From: Halomicrobium urmianum
Lineage (GTDB): Archaea > Halobacteriota > Halobacteria > Halobacteriales > Haloarculaceae
DNA: 64,000 bases
Direction: 5' to 3'
Assembly (NCBI RefSeq): GCF_020217425.1
Contig: NZ_CP084090.1
Span: 2,170,001-2,234,000 of the forward strand
Shown here: positions 39,215 through 47,867 of the stretch, in pieces
How positions within the stretch are numbered: the first letter of the stretch is position 1
Layout: each line of letters begins with the position of its first letter
Program-made: the position numbers and the translations under genes
Notes under the pieces: generated by a model
Seen by the model: only the letters and a program-made list of their open reading frames with translations
Databases searched by the model: none
Told to the model about the DNA's origin: nothing

Positions 39215-39796
39215 ATGAGCGTGACCAGTGAGTACGACATTCAGGGAGTCGACCTCTCCGAGGACAGGTATGTCGTCGAGCAGTCGCTGATCAGGAACAA
39301 GTACAGGGCGATGGACTCGGCGGGGGACGTCGTCCTGCGGGGCAAGCAGAAGCTGTTCAAGATGAAAGAGGAGTTCCCCTTCACCGACGCCGACGGCGAG
39401 GACGTCTTCACGGTGAAGGCCGGCGGGATCATCGACGTCGCCGGCAACTACGTCCTCAGCGACGCCCGGACGGGGGAGGACCTGGTCATCCTGGACAACG
39501 ACTACTCGCTGCTACAGGACACGTGGAAGATCCGCGACGCCGACGACGAGCGGAAGATCGCCGAGATCAACTCGCGGGGGGCGCTGGTCACCGTCGCGCG
39601 GAACGTCCTGCCGTTCGGCGAGCTCATCCCGCACAGCTACGAGATCACTGACGCCGACGGCGACCACGTCGGCTCGATCGGCGGCCAGCTGTCGCTGCGG
39701 GACCGCTACGAGATCGCGATCGACGACGCCGGCGACGTCCCGCGGGAGCCGGTGGTCGCGGCCGCGATGGTCATCGACGCGATCCAGGACAACTAG
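39215..39796 (+). CDS. LURP-one/scramblase-like protein
   Basis: The 193-residue protein matches the LURP-one-related (LOR) pattern: a 12-strand barrel with a central helix, starting DRYVVEQSLIRNKYRAMDSA, then GDVVLRGKQKLFKMKEEFPF, YVLSDARTGEDLVIL and SYEITDADGDHVGSIGGQLS. It ends in the helical EPVVAAAMVIDAIQD. Related folds bind phosphoinositides or membranes in eukaryotes; the archaeal role is unknown. The start MSVTSEYDIQG was preferred over an ATG 22 codons upstream because that stretch is Arg/Pro-rich and lies in the promoter (CCTTTACC near 39175). Confidence 0.75.
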   Translation: MSVTSEYDIQGVDLSEDRYVVEQSLIRNKYRAMDSAGDVVLRGKQKLFKMKEEFPFTDADGEDVFTVKAGGIIDVAGNYVLSDARTGEDLVILDNDYSLLQDTWKIRDADDERKIAEINSRGALVTVARNVLPFGELIPHSYEITDADGDHVGSIGGQLSLRDRYEIAIDDAGDVPREPVVAAAMVIDAIQDN

Positions 39797-39848
39797 CGGC
39801 TACCGTTCCGACGGACACGTACTTACGTGATCGTCGGGTAGCCCGAGC

Positions 39849-40049
39849 GTGGCATCCGACAACCGATCGCCGCTCACCAAACTGCTCGTTCCTGCCGGGA
39901 CGCTCTACCTCGTCTGGCTCGCGCTCCGGCCGCCGCCGGCCCGCTGGGTGGGGCTGGCCTGCCTGGCCGTCGTCGTGCCGCTCGTGATCGGCTGGCTCCT
40001 CGGAAACCTGGCCGGCGTCGGACCCTGGGCGGATCCGGAGACGCGGTAG
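39849..40049 (+). CDS. Small two-span membrane protein
   Basis: The 66-residue protein, starting with GTG, has two hydrophobic segments (about residues 10-27 and 33-56). A CGTACTTACGTGA element is centred 26 bases upstream, matching a leaderless start. No family is recognised. It converges on the SDR gene with 25 bases between the stops. Confidence 0.55.
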   Translation: MASDNRSPLTKLLVPAGTLYLVWLALRPPPARWVGLACLAVVVPLVIGWLLGNLAGVGPWADPETR

Positions 40050-40074
40050 GGCCGGCCCCGGTCTTCCCGTCGCG

Positions 40075-40812
40075 CTACACCGTCTCGGGTAGCCAGCCGC
40101 CGTCGACCTCGACGTTCTCGCCGGAGACGTAGTCGGAACCGGGATCGAGGAAGAACATCGCGGCCTGGATCAGGTCCTCGAAGGCGGCCGGCCGGTCCCG
40201 CGGCAGGTCGTCGGGGAACTCGTCGGAGTTCTCGACGACGTACGGCGAGACGGCGTTGACCGTGATCCCGCCGTCCTGCGTGTCCGCGGCGAGCATCCGC
40301 GTGAACATCAGGACGGCCTTCTTGGCGGCGAAGTACGGGAAGTTCTTCGGGTTCACCATGCCCTGCTCGGCCGACGCGTAGCCGACGTTGACGATCCGGC
40401 CGTACTCGCCGTCGCGCATCCCCGGTAGCGCCCGCTTCGAGCAGAGGTAGGTCCCGTTGAGGTTCGTCTCCCACACCGCGTTCCACGTCTCGAAGTCCAT
40501 CTCCTCCCAGTGGCTGGGCGCGAACGCGCCGACGTTGTTGACCAGCACGTCGACGTTCCCCAGGTCGGACTCGACGGCGTCGAACAGGTCGTCGACCGCG
40601 TCGGGATCGGTCACGTCGCCCTGCGTCGCCGTCGCCGTCGCGCCGGCCTCGCGCGCCCGCTCGGCCACTTCCTCGGCCGCCCCCTCGCTGGAGCGGTAGT
40701 GGACGGCCACGTCCGCGCCCCGGTCGGCGATGGCCAGCAGGAGCTCCCGGCCGATGCCTTTCGCGCTGCCCGTCACGAGCGCCGTCCGACCGCTGAGGTC
40801 CGGCGTGAGCAT
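40075..40812 (-). CDS. Short-chain dehydrogenase/reductase
   Basis: The 245-residue classical SDR has TALVTGSAKGIGRELLLAIA (TGxxxGxG), VDVLVNNVGAF (NNxG), and the active site Tyr and Lys in FPYFAAKKAV, with Ser replaced in a VNVGYASAEQG segment (Ala/Ser near the usual position). The C-terminal DYVSGENVEVDGGW is typical. It is FabG-like in length. NADP preference is suggested by the HYRSS stretch after the second strand. The substrate is unknown, and neighbouring genes give no hint. Confidence 0.9.
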   Translation of the reverse strand: MLTPDLSGRTALVTGSAKGIGRELLLAIADRGADVAVHYRSSEGAAEEVAERAREAGATATATQGDVTDPDAVDDLFDAVESDLGNVDVLVNNVGAFAPSHWEEMDFETWNAVWETNLNGTYLCSKRALPGMRDGEYGRIVNVGYASAEQGMVNPKNFPYFAAKKAVLMFTRMLAADTQDGGITVNAVSPYVVENSDEFPDDLPRDRPAAFEDLIQAAMFFLDPGSDYVSGENVEVDGGWLPETV

Positions 40813-40908
40813 ACGCTCCCTTGTGCCGGCCGCGCCTTCACTCCGGTGCTCTCGGCCGGCGCGGCCCCGAGCGCAACGCTTCTACCGGCGGAGGCCGAAG
40901 CCGGGTCC

Positions 40909-42306
40909 GTGCATCGCCGGTCCTTCCTCCGTACCATCGCTGGCGCCGCGGTCCTGACCGGCGCCGGCGTCGCTGGCGCCCACCCCACCGTCACCGACCC
41001 CGCGACGCCGCCCGAGGAGAGCGCGCCCGAGCCGCTGGGCGCGCTCGAAGTCGAGACCGCCCGCGAGGCCGTGGTGGGCGGCGACGGCCCGGTCTACGTG
41101 GCCGCAGACGACGGCTTCCTCGTCGTCGACGCCGCCGACCCCGCCGAGCCGACGGTCGTCTCCGAGACGCGCGGACTGGCCGGGGACGGCGACGCCGACC
41201 CGATGGAGGACGTCTACGACCTGAGCGTCGAGGGCGACCGCCTGCTGGTCGTCGGCCCGGCCAATCCCGGCCACGACGGGTTCCACGGCGCGCTTCTGTT
41301 CGACGTCTCGGACCCGGCCGCCCCCGAGCGCGTCGCGGTCCACGAGACCGACTATCCGATCCACAACGCCTGTCTGGTCGACGGACTGGCGTACCTGGCC
41401 GGCACCGCGACCGAAGGCAACCCGCTGGTGGTCGTCGACGTCGGCGACGGCGAGGTGGGCCGATGGTCGCTGTTCGACCGGGACGACGCCTGGCGCGAGG
41501 TCGCAGCGCCGCTGCGCGTGCTCCACGACGTCACCGTTCGCGGCGACCTGGCCTACCTCGCCCACTGGGACGCCGGGACCCGGATCCTCGACGTCTCCGA
41601 CCCCGAAACCCCCGAGTTCGTCTCCCGCGTCAGAGGCCGTGACCCGGAGACGCTGGCCGACCTCGACTTCGACGAGGCGACGCGCCCGCCGGGCAACGAC
41701 CACCGCGCCGCCGTCGGTCCGGAGGGGGACCTGCTGGGGATCAACGCCGAGGCCTGGGCGGTCGAGGCGGACGCCGACCGCGGTCCCGGCGGGATCGAGT
41801 TCTACGACGTGAGCGATCCGTCCGAGCCCGTGCGGCTGTCGCGCATCGACCCGCCGCCGACGCCGGACCCGACGCGCGACGGCGTTTGGACGACGGCGCA
41901 CAACTTCCAGATCACCGGCGGGCGCTGCTACACCTCGTGGTACCAGGGCGGCGTGAAGGTCCACGACGTCTCGGACCCCCTCGCCCCGCGGGAGCTGTAC
42001 CACTGGCGCGACGCGGGTCAGGCGCGGTTCTGGACCGCCCAGCGCCTGTCCGACGGCGACGCCTTCGTCGCGTCGAGCATGGGCGTCCCCGGCGAGGACG
42101 GCGCCCCCGGCGGCCTGTTCGCCTTTCCCGATCCCGACGCGCCGGACGACTCCCGGGGGAGCGAGTCCGCGCCGTCGGCTGACGGAGGGCCGCCGGGCGG
42201 AACGTCGACCGGCGGGGAGCCGTCCGACGCGACGGGGGACGCCCGGGCGCTCGGCCTGCTCGGCCTCGGGGCCGCCGCAGTCGGCGCCTGGGCGCGGCTC
42301 AGATAA
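40909..42306 (+). CDS. Secreted LVIVD-repeat beta-propeller protein
   Basis: The 465-residue protein starting at GTG has a Tat signal HRRSFLRTIAGAAVLTGAGV. Repeats of the LVIVD type (FLVVDAADPAEPTVVSE, ALLFDVSDPAAPERVAV, TRILDVSDPETPEFVSR, IEFYDVSDPSEPVRLS, VKVHDVSDPLAPREL) form a propeller. A Gly/Ser/Asp-rich linker and a C-terminal hydrophobic helix ending in Arg follow. The protein is expected on the outer cell face, anchored at the C terminus. LVIVD proteins are widespread cell-surface proteins with uncertain function. No ATG with a sensible N terminus exists, so GTG was chosen because it puts the Tat motif at residue 3. Confidence 0.82.
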   Translation: MHRRSFLRTIAGAAVLTGAGVAGAHPTVTDPATPPEESAPEPLGALEVETAREAVVGGDGPVYVAADDGFLVVDAADPAEPTVVSETRGLAGDGDADPMEDVYDLSVEGDRLLVVGPANPGHDGFHGALLFDVSDPAAPERVAVHETDYPIHNACLVDGLAYLAGTATEGNPLVVVDVGDGEVGRWSLFDRDDAWREVAAPLRVLHDVTVRGDLAYLAHWDAGTRILDVSDPETPEFVSRVRGRDPETLADLDFDEATRPPGNDHRAAVGPEGDLLGINAEAWAVEADADRGPGGIEFYDVSDPSEPVRLSRIDPPPTPDPTRDGVWTTAHNFQITGGRCYTSWYQGGVKVHDVSDPLAPRELYHWRDAGQARFWTAQRLSDGDAFVASSMGVPGEDGAPGGLFAFPDPDAPDDSRGSESAPSADGGPPGGTSTGGEPSDATGDARALGLLGLGAAAVGAWARLR

Positions 42307-42356
42307 CGCGACGACGGCAGCGCTTCGAGTCGGCCCGTGCCGTCGCCGCTTCCGCG

Positions 42357-43787
42357 TTACTCCAGCGCGTGCTCGACGCTCGCGGCGACGCTGCGGGCCT
42401 TCTCCGCGAGTTCCTCGCTGACGTGGCCGGCATCGACGGCAGCGTCCAGTTCGTCGTCGTCTACCCGCTCGACCGTGCCGTCGGCGTGTTTCACCACGTC
42501 GACGTGGAGGTCGACGTACCGGACGCCGTCGGGGAACACCTCGACGGGTGTGCAGACGTTGACGTAAGTGCCGCGGCGCTGCCCGTCGCTGCCGCGGTAC
42601 ACCGTCGGGTACCACCACCGGCCCTCGCGGACCTTCGTGGTGGCGACGTCGCCCGCCTGCCGCCGGACGCCGAGGCCGTCGTAGGTCCCGCCGGGGGACA
42701 TCTCCCGCTCCAGCGTGACCGTCCCGTCGGGGTCGACGGCCTCGACGCTGGCCTCGCCGAGCGTGATCAGCCGGCCGTCGGGCTTGCCGTGCTCGATGGC
42801 CACGGAGTCGCCCTCGCGCGGGCCGTACTGGCCGGTCACCGCCTCGAAGGGGAAGTCCGACTCCCCCGTACGGAACCCGTCGGCGACGGCCTCGGCGAGG
42901 TCCACCCCGCCCGACGCGCTCGCTGAGCCGGCCTTCACGCGGTGGTGGCCGGGCATCGTGGTCGTCACGTCGCGGCGGACCCCGTCGAGTTCGAAGCGGG
43001 CCTCGCGGCCGAACCAGACCCACGCCGTCGCCTCGGGAGCGACGTAGCAGTGGGGCGCGGCGTCGGCGGGCGACGGGGCGTCCTCGACGGCGGCGTCGAC
43101 GGTCTCGGCGCGCTCGTTCGCGGCGTCCAGCGCCCCGCCGAGCGCGTCCAGGCCGGCGTCGTCGCTGGCGCGGTCCCAGGTGATCCCCCAGCCCTCGCGG
43201 GGGTCCGCCGGGAGCACGTCGGCCAGCTCCGGCCCGTTCGCGCTGCTCGTCCCGCCGCGGACCAGCGTGGCGAGCGCGCCGTGGGCCCGGACGGTCGTGT
43301 CAAGCACCGGCCGACCGCCGGTCCAGGGCACCGTCGGCTCGTCGACCTGAACGCGGAGCCGGTCGCCCTCCTCGATCCGTCGCTCTGTCTTCGAGTACGG
43401 CAGGAACCCCTCCGGATCGACGCCGGCCGTCGACGCCGGCACCGCGTCGGCCGGGTCGACCGCAGTCAACTGGACGACGGCGCCCCCGCCCAGCGTCTCC
43501 GTCACCTCGCCGGCGTAGACGGCCCCTCGGGGCGTCGGGTCCGCCCAGGCCATCGCGTCCCGGCCGACCGCGCGCAACCGCTCGACGGCGGCGGCGACCG
43601 TCTCCGGGTCGCCCGTGACGCCGACGCCCTGGCGGTCGTCGGTCGTGGTGACTGTCGCCCGCGGCCGCTCGTCGGAGAACTCGCGGTCGAATCGCTCGGC
43701 GATGGTCGGCGACGGCAGGGCGACGCCAACGTCAGCCAGCAGCTCGGTCAGCGCCGTCGCGTAGATGCCCCGCACCCGGACCGTCAT
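42357..43787 (-). CDS. Probable ribonuclease FAU-1 family protein
   Basis: The 476-residue protein has an N-terminal RNase E/G-like region (MTVRVRGIYATALTELLADV; S1-like strand PRGAVYAGEVTETLGGGAVV). A middle domain has FLPYSKTERRIEEGDRLRV and HHRVKAGSASASGGVDLAEAV, and the C-terminal DUF402 domain has WWYPTVYRGSDGQRRGTYVN and VRYVDLHVDVVKHADG. FAU-1 binds A/U-rich RNA and related proteins process rRNA. It overlaps the downstream end of the next gene (43784) by four bases, and Sec61-beta follows, giving a probable three-gene transcript. Confidence 0.88.
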   Translation of the reverse strand: MTVRVRGIYATALTELLADVGVALPSPTIAERFDREFSDERPRATVTTTDDRQGVGVTGDPETVAAAVERLRAVGRDAMAWADPTPRGAVYAGEVTETLGGGAVVQLTAVDPADAVPASTAGVDPEGFLPYSKTERRIEEGDRLRVQVDEPTVPWTGGRPVLDTTVRAHGALATLVRGGTSSANGPELADVLPADPREGWGITWDRASDDAGLDALGGALDAANERAETVDAAVEDAPSPADAAPHCYVAPEATAWVWFGREARFELDGVRRDVTTTMPGHHRVKAGSASASGGVDLAEAVADGFRTGESDFPFEAVTGQYGPREGDSVAIEHGKPDGRLITLGEASVEAVDPDGTVTLEREMSPGGTYDGLGVRRQAGDVATTKVREGRWWYPTVYRGSDGQRRGTYVNVCTPVEVFPDGVRYVDLHVDVVKHADGTVERVDDDELDAAVDAGHVSEELAEKARSVAASVEHALE

Positions 43788-44158
43788 AGGTCGGCGCGGT
43801 CGGCGGCGAAGCGGACCCGGTCGTGGACGGTCGGCCCCAGCGTCAGTTCGACGACCCCCTCCGAGAGGACGCGCCCGCCCTCGACGTAGACGCCCCACGC
43901 GTCGAACCGGAGGTACCCGCGGACGTCGTCGGCGTGGGTGAACAGGTCGAGGTACTCGACGGCGTGCTCCTGTACGTCGCTGCTGCTGTGGGCGCGGTCC
44001 ATGTCCGAGTAGACGACGTCGCGGCCGTCGAAGAAGTCCTCGAGTTCCTCGGCCGCCGCCTCCGTCGCGTCGGCGACGGCGTCGGACGCAGCCCTGATCT
44101 CGTCGGTCGAGAGACCGGCCTCGCGCAGCGCCGCCTGTTCGCGGGAGCTGAAGTGCAT
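43784..44158 (-). CDS. Conserved small haloarchaeal protein next to FAU-1
   Basis: The 124-residue protein starts MHFSSREQAALREAGLSTDE, followed by a helical part (AVADATEAAAEELEDFFDG) and a beta-rich C-terminal half (GYLRFDAWGVYVEGGRVLSE and ELTLGPTVHDRVRF). It probably corresponds to DUF7532-type proteins, an assignment from memory. Its stop overlaps the FAU-1 ATG by four bases, which implies translational coupling and perhaps a shared role in RNA handling. Confidence 0.75.
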   Translation of the reverse strand: MHFSSREQAALREAGLSTDEIRAASDAVADATEAAAEELEDFFDGRDVVYSDMDRAHSSSDVQEHAVEYLDLFTHADDVRGYLRFDAWGVYVEGGRVLSEGVVELTLGPTVHDRVRFAADRADL

Positions 44159-44205
44159 GGCCGCGCTTCGCGGGCCCGGTAGGAAAACGTCGCGGTCCCG
44201 GAGCG

Positions 44206-44361
44206 CTACAGCGCGTTCAGCAGGAGGATCATGAAGCCGAAGGCGGCCCCGACCGCGACGACGGTTCGCGGGTCGAAGCGGATCGTGTTCTGGTCTTCCG
44301 CGTCGAAGTACCGCACCAGTCCGGCGCTGGACATCAGGCCACCGCCGTCGTTGCTGCTCAT
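44206..44361 (-). CDS. secG: Preprotein translocase subunit Sec61-beta (SecG)
   Basis: The 51-residue protein starting [20 protein letters not shown] has the Sec61-beta cytoplasmic N terminus (Gly-rich, then [17 protein letters not shown]). A single C-terminal membrane span [18 protein letters not shown] follows. It is the small tail-anchored subunit of the archaeal SecYEG translocon. It is the upstream neighbour of the FAU-1 pair on the same strand. Confidence 0.93.
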   Translation of the reverse strand: MSSNDGGGLMSSAGLVRYFDAEDQNTIRFDPRTVVAVGAAFGFMILLLNAL

Positions 44362-44473
44362 ACTGAACTCTGGTCACCGGGCCGGAGTAAGCCTTTCCCT
44401 TCGGACGCCCGGCGGCGGTCGGCGTCCTCGCGGCTCGCGTGTCGCTCACTTCGTTCGCTCTTGCTCGCTCTGC

Positions 44474-44557
44474 CGAGACCTCTCACTGCGTTCGAGGTCT
44501 CGCGGCTCGCATGTCGCCTCGCTGGTTCCGAGGTTCTTCCCTTCGGTCAGAACCTCG
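44474..44557. repeat. Two hairpins with 11-base loops
   Basis: The first is CGAGACCTC/GAGGTCTCG around TCACTGCGTTC (44474-44502). The second is CGAGGTTCT/AGAACCTCG around TCCCTTCGGTC (44529-44557). Both are perfect 9-base stems between divergently oriented secG and trx. Confidence 0.75.
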
Positions 44558-44590
44558 CCGTGGGTAGGCACACCCGGCGAACGCGGTGAC

Positions 44591-44600
44591 AATCCTTATC
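44591..44600 (+). promoter_or_regulatory. TATA-like element before trx
   Basis: AATCCTTATC lies about 32 bases before the ATG at 44629, suggesting a leader of a few bases. Confidence 0.45.
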
Positions 44601-44628
44601 CCGCCTGCCGGGTAAGTACGTGGCGAGT

Positions 44629-44895
44629 ATGTCTGTCACGCTCAAGGACTTCTACGCCGACTGGTGCGGTCCGTGCAAGACTCAGGACCCCATCCTGGAG
44701 GAACTCGAGGAAGACTGGCCGGACGTCGACTTCGAGAAGGTCGACGTCGACGAGGAGCAGGACGTGGCCAACGAGTATCAGGTCCGCTCGCTCCCGACGC
44801 TGGTCGTCGAGAACGACGACGGCGTCGTCGAGCGCTTCGTCGGCGTCACCCAGCGCGACGACCTCGAAGAGGCCCTGCAGACGGCCGAAGCGTAA
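44629..44895 (+). CDS. trxA: Thioredoxin
   Basis: This 88-residue, minimal-length thioredoxin has the classical active site FYADWCGPCKTQDP (CGPC at residues 16-19), a KVDVDEEQ strand, the cis-proline in SLPTLVVE and a terminal helix. It is cytoplasmic and reduces protein disulfides with electrons from a thioredoxin reductase that is not in the window. An ATG nine bases upstream is less likely because the TATA spacing and family N terminus favour MSVTLKDFY. Confidence 0.92.
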   Translation: MSVTLKDFYADWCGPCKTQDPILEELEEDWPDVDFEKVDVDEEQDVANEYQVRSLPTLVVENDDGVVERFVGVTQRDDLEEALQTAEA

Positions 44896-45010
44896 CTGTC
44901 GGCTTCTCGGCGGCCGATCGGCCGCCTCGCGTCGCTACCGTCCAGTAGCGGCGTCTCTGATCACGACGGATTTCGCCGTCGACGCTGCTCACGGGTCGCT
45001 CCGCTCCCCG

Positions 45011-45045
45011 CTCGCTGGTTCCGAGGGCTCGCTGCGCTCGCCCTC
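45011..45045. repeat. Hairpin with 11-base loop at the end of npdG
   Basis: GAGGGC/GCCCTC surround TCGCTGCGCTC (45023-45045). The hairpin is preceded by CTCGCTGGTTCCGAGG, a 16-base stretch also found just before the second hairpin at 44517-44532. It overlaps the npdG stop codon. Confidence 0.65.
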
Positions 45046-45712
45046 AACGGAACTCCAGCCCGAGATCGTGCATCCCGTCGTTGTGCCGCGCGACGTTGAT
45101 CAAAAGCGGCGTCACCGCCTCGACCTCGGCGGCGTTCTCCAGGGGGCCGCCGTCAAGCGGCCGGAGCCCCTCGATGGACTCGGCCAGTTCCATCACGGTC
45201 GCCTTGGCGTCGCCGTCGTCGCCGACGACGACGGTGTCCCACTCGAGGGTGACGTCGAGGTTGGCCAGCCGGCCGGCCGCGAGGTTGTGGAACGCGCCGA
45301 CGACGGAGACGTCCTCCGGCGCGGCGCTGGCCGCCAGTTGCGTCACGCTGCCGGCGCCGGGGCGGTTGTAGTGAAAGCCCGCCTCGTCGCGCTTCATGCC
45401 GACGGCGGGGGAGACGAGCACGTCGGTCGGTTCCAGTTCGTCGGCCACGGCCTCGACGGTGTCCGTCAGGTGGTAGGCCGGGACGGCGGCGACGACGACG
45501 TCCGCCCGCGCGGCCGCCTCCTCGTTGGCCAGGCCGTCGATGTAGGCCTCGACGCCGCGACTGTCCAGTTCCGTCTCGTACTCCTCGGCCTTGTGCGCGG
45601 CGCGGTCGGCGTCGCGCGAGCCGATGATCACGTCGTGGGGCGAGTCGTAGGCCCACCGCAGCGCCAGTCCCTCGCCGATGTCGCCCGTGCCGCCGAGCAA
45701 CGCGATGTCCAT
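45044..45712 (-). CDS. npdG: NADPH-dependent F420 reductase
   Basis: The 222-residue protein starts MDIALLGGTGDIGEGLALRW, the GxGxxG nucleotide fold typical of F420H2:NADP oxidoreductases. DVIIGSRDADRA (NADP phosphate contact), ADVVVAAVPAYHL, LVSPAVGMKRDEAGFHY and VVGAFHNLAAGRL follow. It transfers hydride between F420 and NADP. The start was chosen at the ATG that begins directly with the first strand; 32 upstream codons include a His/Asn-rich stretch without match. Confidence 0.92.
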   Translation of the reverse strand: MDIALLGGTGDIGEGLALRWAYDSPHDVIIGSRDADRAAHKAEEYETELDSRGVEAYIDGLANEEAAARADVVVAAVPAYHLTDTVEAVADELEPTDVLVSPAVGMKRDEAGFHYNRPGAGSVTQLAASAAPEDVSVVGAFHNLAAGRLANLDVTLEWDTVVVGDDGDAKATVMELAESIEGLRPLDGGPLENAAEVEAVTPLLINVARHNDGMHDLGLEFR

Positions 45713-45823
45713 GTCGAGGAATTGGACGAACGGCGAATAAGCGTTGTGCGACCGGCCGAGGTTGCCTCGGTCCCGGACGCGGTCGGACGTGTGCGTCCCG
45801 CCCGGCAAATTCGGTCGAGACGG

Positions 45824-46687
45824 CTACTCCAGCAGGTCCGGCAGGTCGTTGACGCTCTCGACGACGGCCGCCGCTCCCTCGCGGCTGTACTTCCGTCGTC
45901 CCTCGTCGCCGGTGAGGCCGCCGGTCAGCACGCCGACGCCGTAGTAGACCCGCTCGTCGGCCGCGTCGGCGTTGACCGCCGTCCGAACGTCGTCGAGCGT
46001 GTCGCCGACGAAGGCCACCCGATCGGCGCCGAACCGCTCGGCCAGCGTCACTAACGCGGCCGGGTCGGGCTTGCCCTCGTCCCAGTCGTCCATCGTGAAG
46101 CGGTGCTCGTCGGACACGTCCAGCCCCGCCCGCACCAGCGCGATGTCGGCCTCCGCGGCCGGCCGGCCCGTCAGGACGCCCACGTCGTAGCGCTCCCGGA
46201 GTTCGGCGACCGTCCCCTCGTCGACGATGACCGGCTCGTCGTGGATGAACCCCGCCGTCTCGAGATCGGGTTCGCCCCCCTCCAGGTCGCGGTAGAGGTC
46301 GCTCCCGAGGTACAGCCGCTGGAAGACGTCGCGGAGCCGTTCGGGGTCCCACTCCTCGAAGACGTCCTCGGCGTCCGTCTCGGGGAGCGCGTCCCGGACC
46401 ACGGCCTCCGCCGCGTCCAGGCCGCCGCCGCGCTCGGCGATGCGGTCGGTGAACTCATCGACGCCGAGGTCGAACCCCGACTGCGAGCCCAGCACGTACA
46501 GGGCCGCCGCGTACGTCAGCTCCCAGTCGTTGTTGAACCCGCCAGCGTCCTTGAACGGCTGAATCTCGGCCCGGTCGATCGTCTCGCCGTACACCCGCTC
46601 GACGGACTCGACGATCGCGCGCCGGTAGGAGTCGGCCACGTCCACCAGCACGCCGTCGACGTCGAGCACGACAGCGTCCACGTTCAT
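45824..46687 (-). CDS. HAD-superfamily hydrolase (TIGR01548-like)
   Basis: The 287-residue protein has motif [21 protein letters not shown], motif [12 protein letters not shown], and motif [25 protein letters not shown] and [15 protein letters not shown]. The cap domain is helical. This subgroup of HAD phosphatases sits close to histidinol-phosphate metabolism in some genomes. The substrate here is unknown, but phosphoglycolate-type or histidinol phosphates are possible. The start MNVDAVVLD was preferred over longer Arg/Pro-rich extensions. Confidence 0.88.
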   Translation of the reverse strand: MNVDAVVLDVDGVLVDVADSYRRAIVESVERVYGETIDRAEIQPFKDAGGFNNDWELTYAAALYVLGSQSGFDLGVDEFTDRIAERGGGLDAAEAVVRDALPETDAEDVFEEWDPERLRDVFQRLYLGSDLYRDLEGGEPDLETAGFIHDEPVIVDEGTVAELRERYDVGVLTGRPAAEADIALVRAGLDVSDEHRFTMDDWDEGKPDPAALVTLAERFGADRVAFVGDTLDDVRTAVNADAADERVYYGVGVLTGGLTGDEGRRKYSREGAAAVVESVNDLPDLLE

Positions 46688-46766
46688 GTCCGCTCCCTGG
46701 CGGCCGGGCCACATTTCGCTTCCCATTCGCGGCGTCGGCGGACCGGCCGGTAGCCGCGCCGCTCCG

Positions 46767-47177
46767 CTACTCCGGCACGCCCGGCCCTTCCTCACGGGCC
46801 CAGTAGAGCGTCTCGCCGTCCGGCAGCGACGCCCGTTCGACGGGAATCGCCGGCCCGTCGCCGCCCAGCGTGGTGAACAGGAAGGCGGCGTCCGCCGCGC
46901 GGGCGGCTTCCCACGTCGGTCGATGCAGTTCCGGCGGGAGGCTCAGCGCGTAGACGGCGTCGACGCTGGCGTAGACGGACGGGTCCGGATCGGTCACGTC
47001 GTCGCGGACGAAGCGGACGCCGTCCGGCGTCGACCGCTCGACGACGTCGGTGGCGGTCACGCCGGTGCCGCGATCTGCCAGCGCCGCGGCGACGGCCGGC
47101 CGCCGGCCGATCCCGACCTCGACGAGCCGGTCGAAGGCGGACAACCGCTCGACGAGGGCGTCGCGGGCGTCGGTCAT
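46767..47177 (-). CDS. UPF0146 family protein
   Basis: This 136-residue archaeal protein has a methyltransferase-like Rossmann core: [63 protein letters not shown], then [16 protein letters not shown]0146 proteins are conserved across Euryarchaeota without a proven function. The S-adenosylmethionine loop is shortened. The ATG is only 39 bases from the ATG of the divergent archaemetzincin gene, so both promoters overlap. Confidence 0.87.
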   Translation of the reverse strand: MTDARDALVERLSAFDRLVEVGIGRRPAVAAALADRGTGVTATDVVERSTPDGVRFVRDDVTDPDPSVYASVDAVYALSLPPELHRPTWEAARAADAAFLFTTLGGDGPAIPVERASLPDGETLYWAREEGPGVPE

Positions 47178-47183
47178 GGCGGG

Positions 47184-47211
47184 ATGTTTATGGTATCCCC
47201 ACCCATATCGC
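47184..47211. promoter_or_regulatory. Overlapping divergent promoters of UPF0146 gene and archaemetzincin
   Basis: ATGTTTATGG (47184-47193) is centred 29 bases before the archaemetzincin ATG at 47217. On the other strand, a TATGGG-type element near 47206-47211 is about 30 bases before the ATG at 47177. Both transcripts would be leaderless and the polymerases would compete for the same few bases. Confidence 0.55.
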
Positions 47212-47216
47212 TTGGC

Positions 47217-47738
47217 ATGCACGTCGACGTCGTGCCGGTGGGTGACATCTCGGCCCGGGTCAAGCGGGAGGCCTCGGACGGCCTGCGCTCGGTGTACGAC
47301 TGCGAGGTCACCATGCACGATCCGGAGTCGGTGCCGACCGGCGCGTACGACGCCAACCGCGACCAGTACCGCGCGGAGGAGTTCATCGACCTGGCCCAGC
47401 GGGTGGGGGACGGCACCAAGAACATCGCGATCACGTCGCACGACCTCTACTACCGGCGGCGCAACTACGTCTTCGGGCTGGCGTACCTCTCCGGTAGCGG
47501 GAGCGTCATCTCGACCAACCGCCTCCAGACGTCCTCCGACGGCGGCTTCTCGAACCGATCGGCCGGCGACATCTTCGCCGACCGCGTCCGCAAAGAAGTC
47601 GTCCACGAGATCGGTCACACGCTCGGCCTCGAGCACTGCGACAACAAGCGCTGCGTCATGAACTTCTCGCCGACCGTCCGCGAGGTCGACGTCAAGGAGC
47701 AGTCGCTGTGCGGCTCCTGCCAGCGCCAGCTCGACTGA
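47217..47738 (+). CDS. amzA: Archaemetzincin metalloprotease
   Basis: The 173-residue protein has the metzincin site KEVVHEIGHTLGLEHCDNKRC (extended HExxHxxGxxH with a following Cys pair) and the Met-turn VMNFS. C-terminal CGSCQ completes the second zinc centre that defines archaemetzincins. It is cytoplasmic, with no signal peptide, and is a single-domain aminopeptidase-like protease of unknown substrate. Leaderless transcription from ATGTTTATGG is expected. Confidence 0.95.
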   Translation: MHVDVVPVGDISARVKREASDGLRSVYDCEVTMHDPESVPTGAYDANRDQYRAEEFIDLAQRVGDGTKNIAITSHDLYYRRRNYVFGLAYLSGSGSVISTNRLQTSSDGGFSNRSAGDIFADRVRKEVVHEIGHTLGLEHCDNKRCVMNFSPTVREVDVKEQSLCGSCQRQLD

Positions 47739-47832
47739 TACGGACCGTCGTGGCGACGTTGCACTCCGACAGTCCGTCCGACGACCCCGCAGCCCCGCGG
47801 TTCTCGCGCTCCCAAATCAGTTAGGCAATATC

Positions 47833-47867
47833 GCTATTTACTGTGTGCTGTTATGACACGTTGTCAT
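47833..47867 (+). promoter_or_regulatory. TATA box and palindrome at the start of the gene at 47866
   Basis: GCTATTTACTG (47833-47843) is 28 bases before the ATG at 47866. ATGACACGTTGTCAT (47853-47867), a 15-base perfect palindrome with a 3-base centre, ends with the start codon itself, so a protein bound there would block transcription start or translation. Confidence 0.5.
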
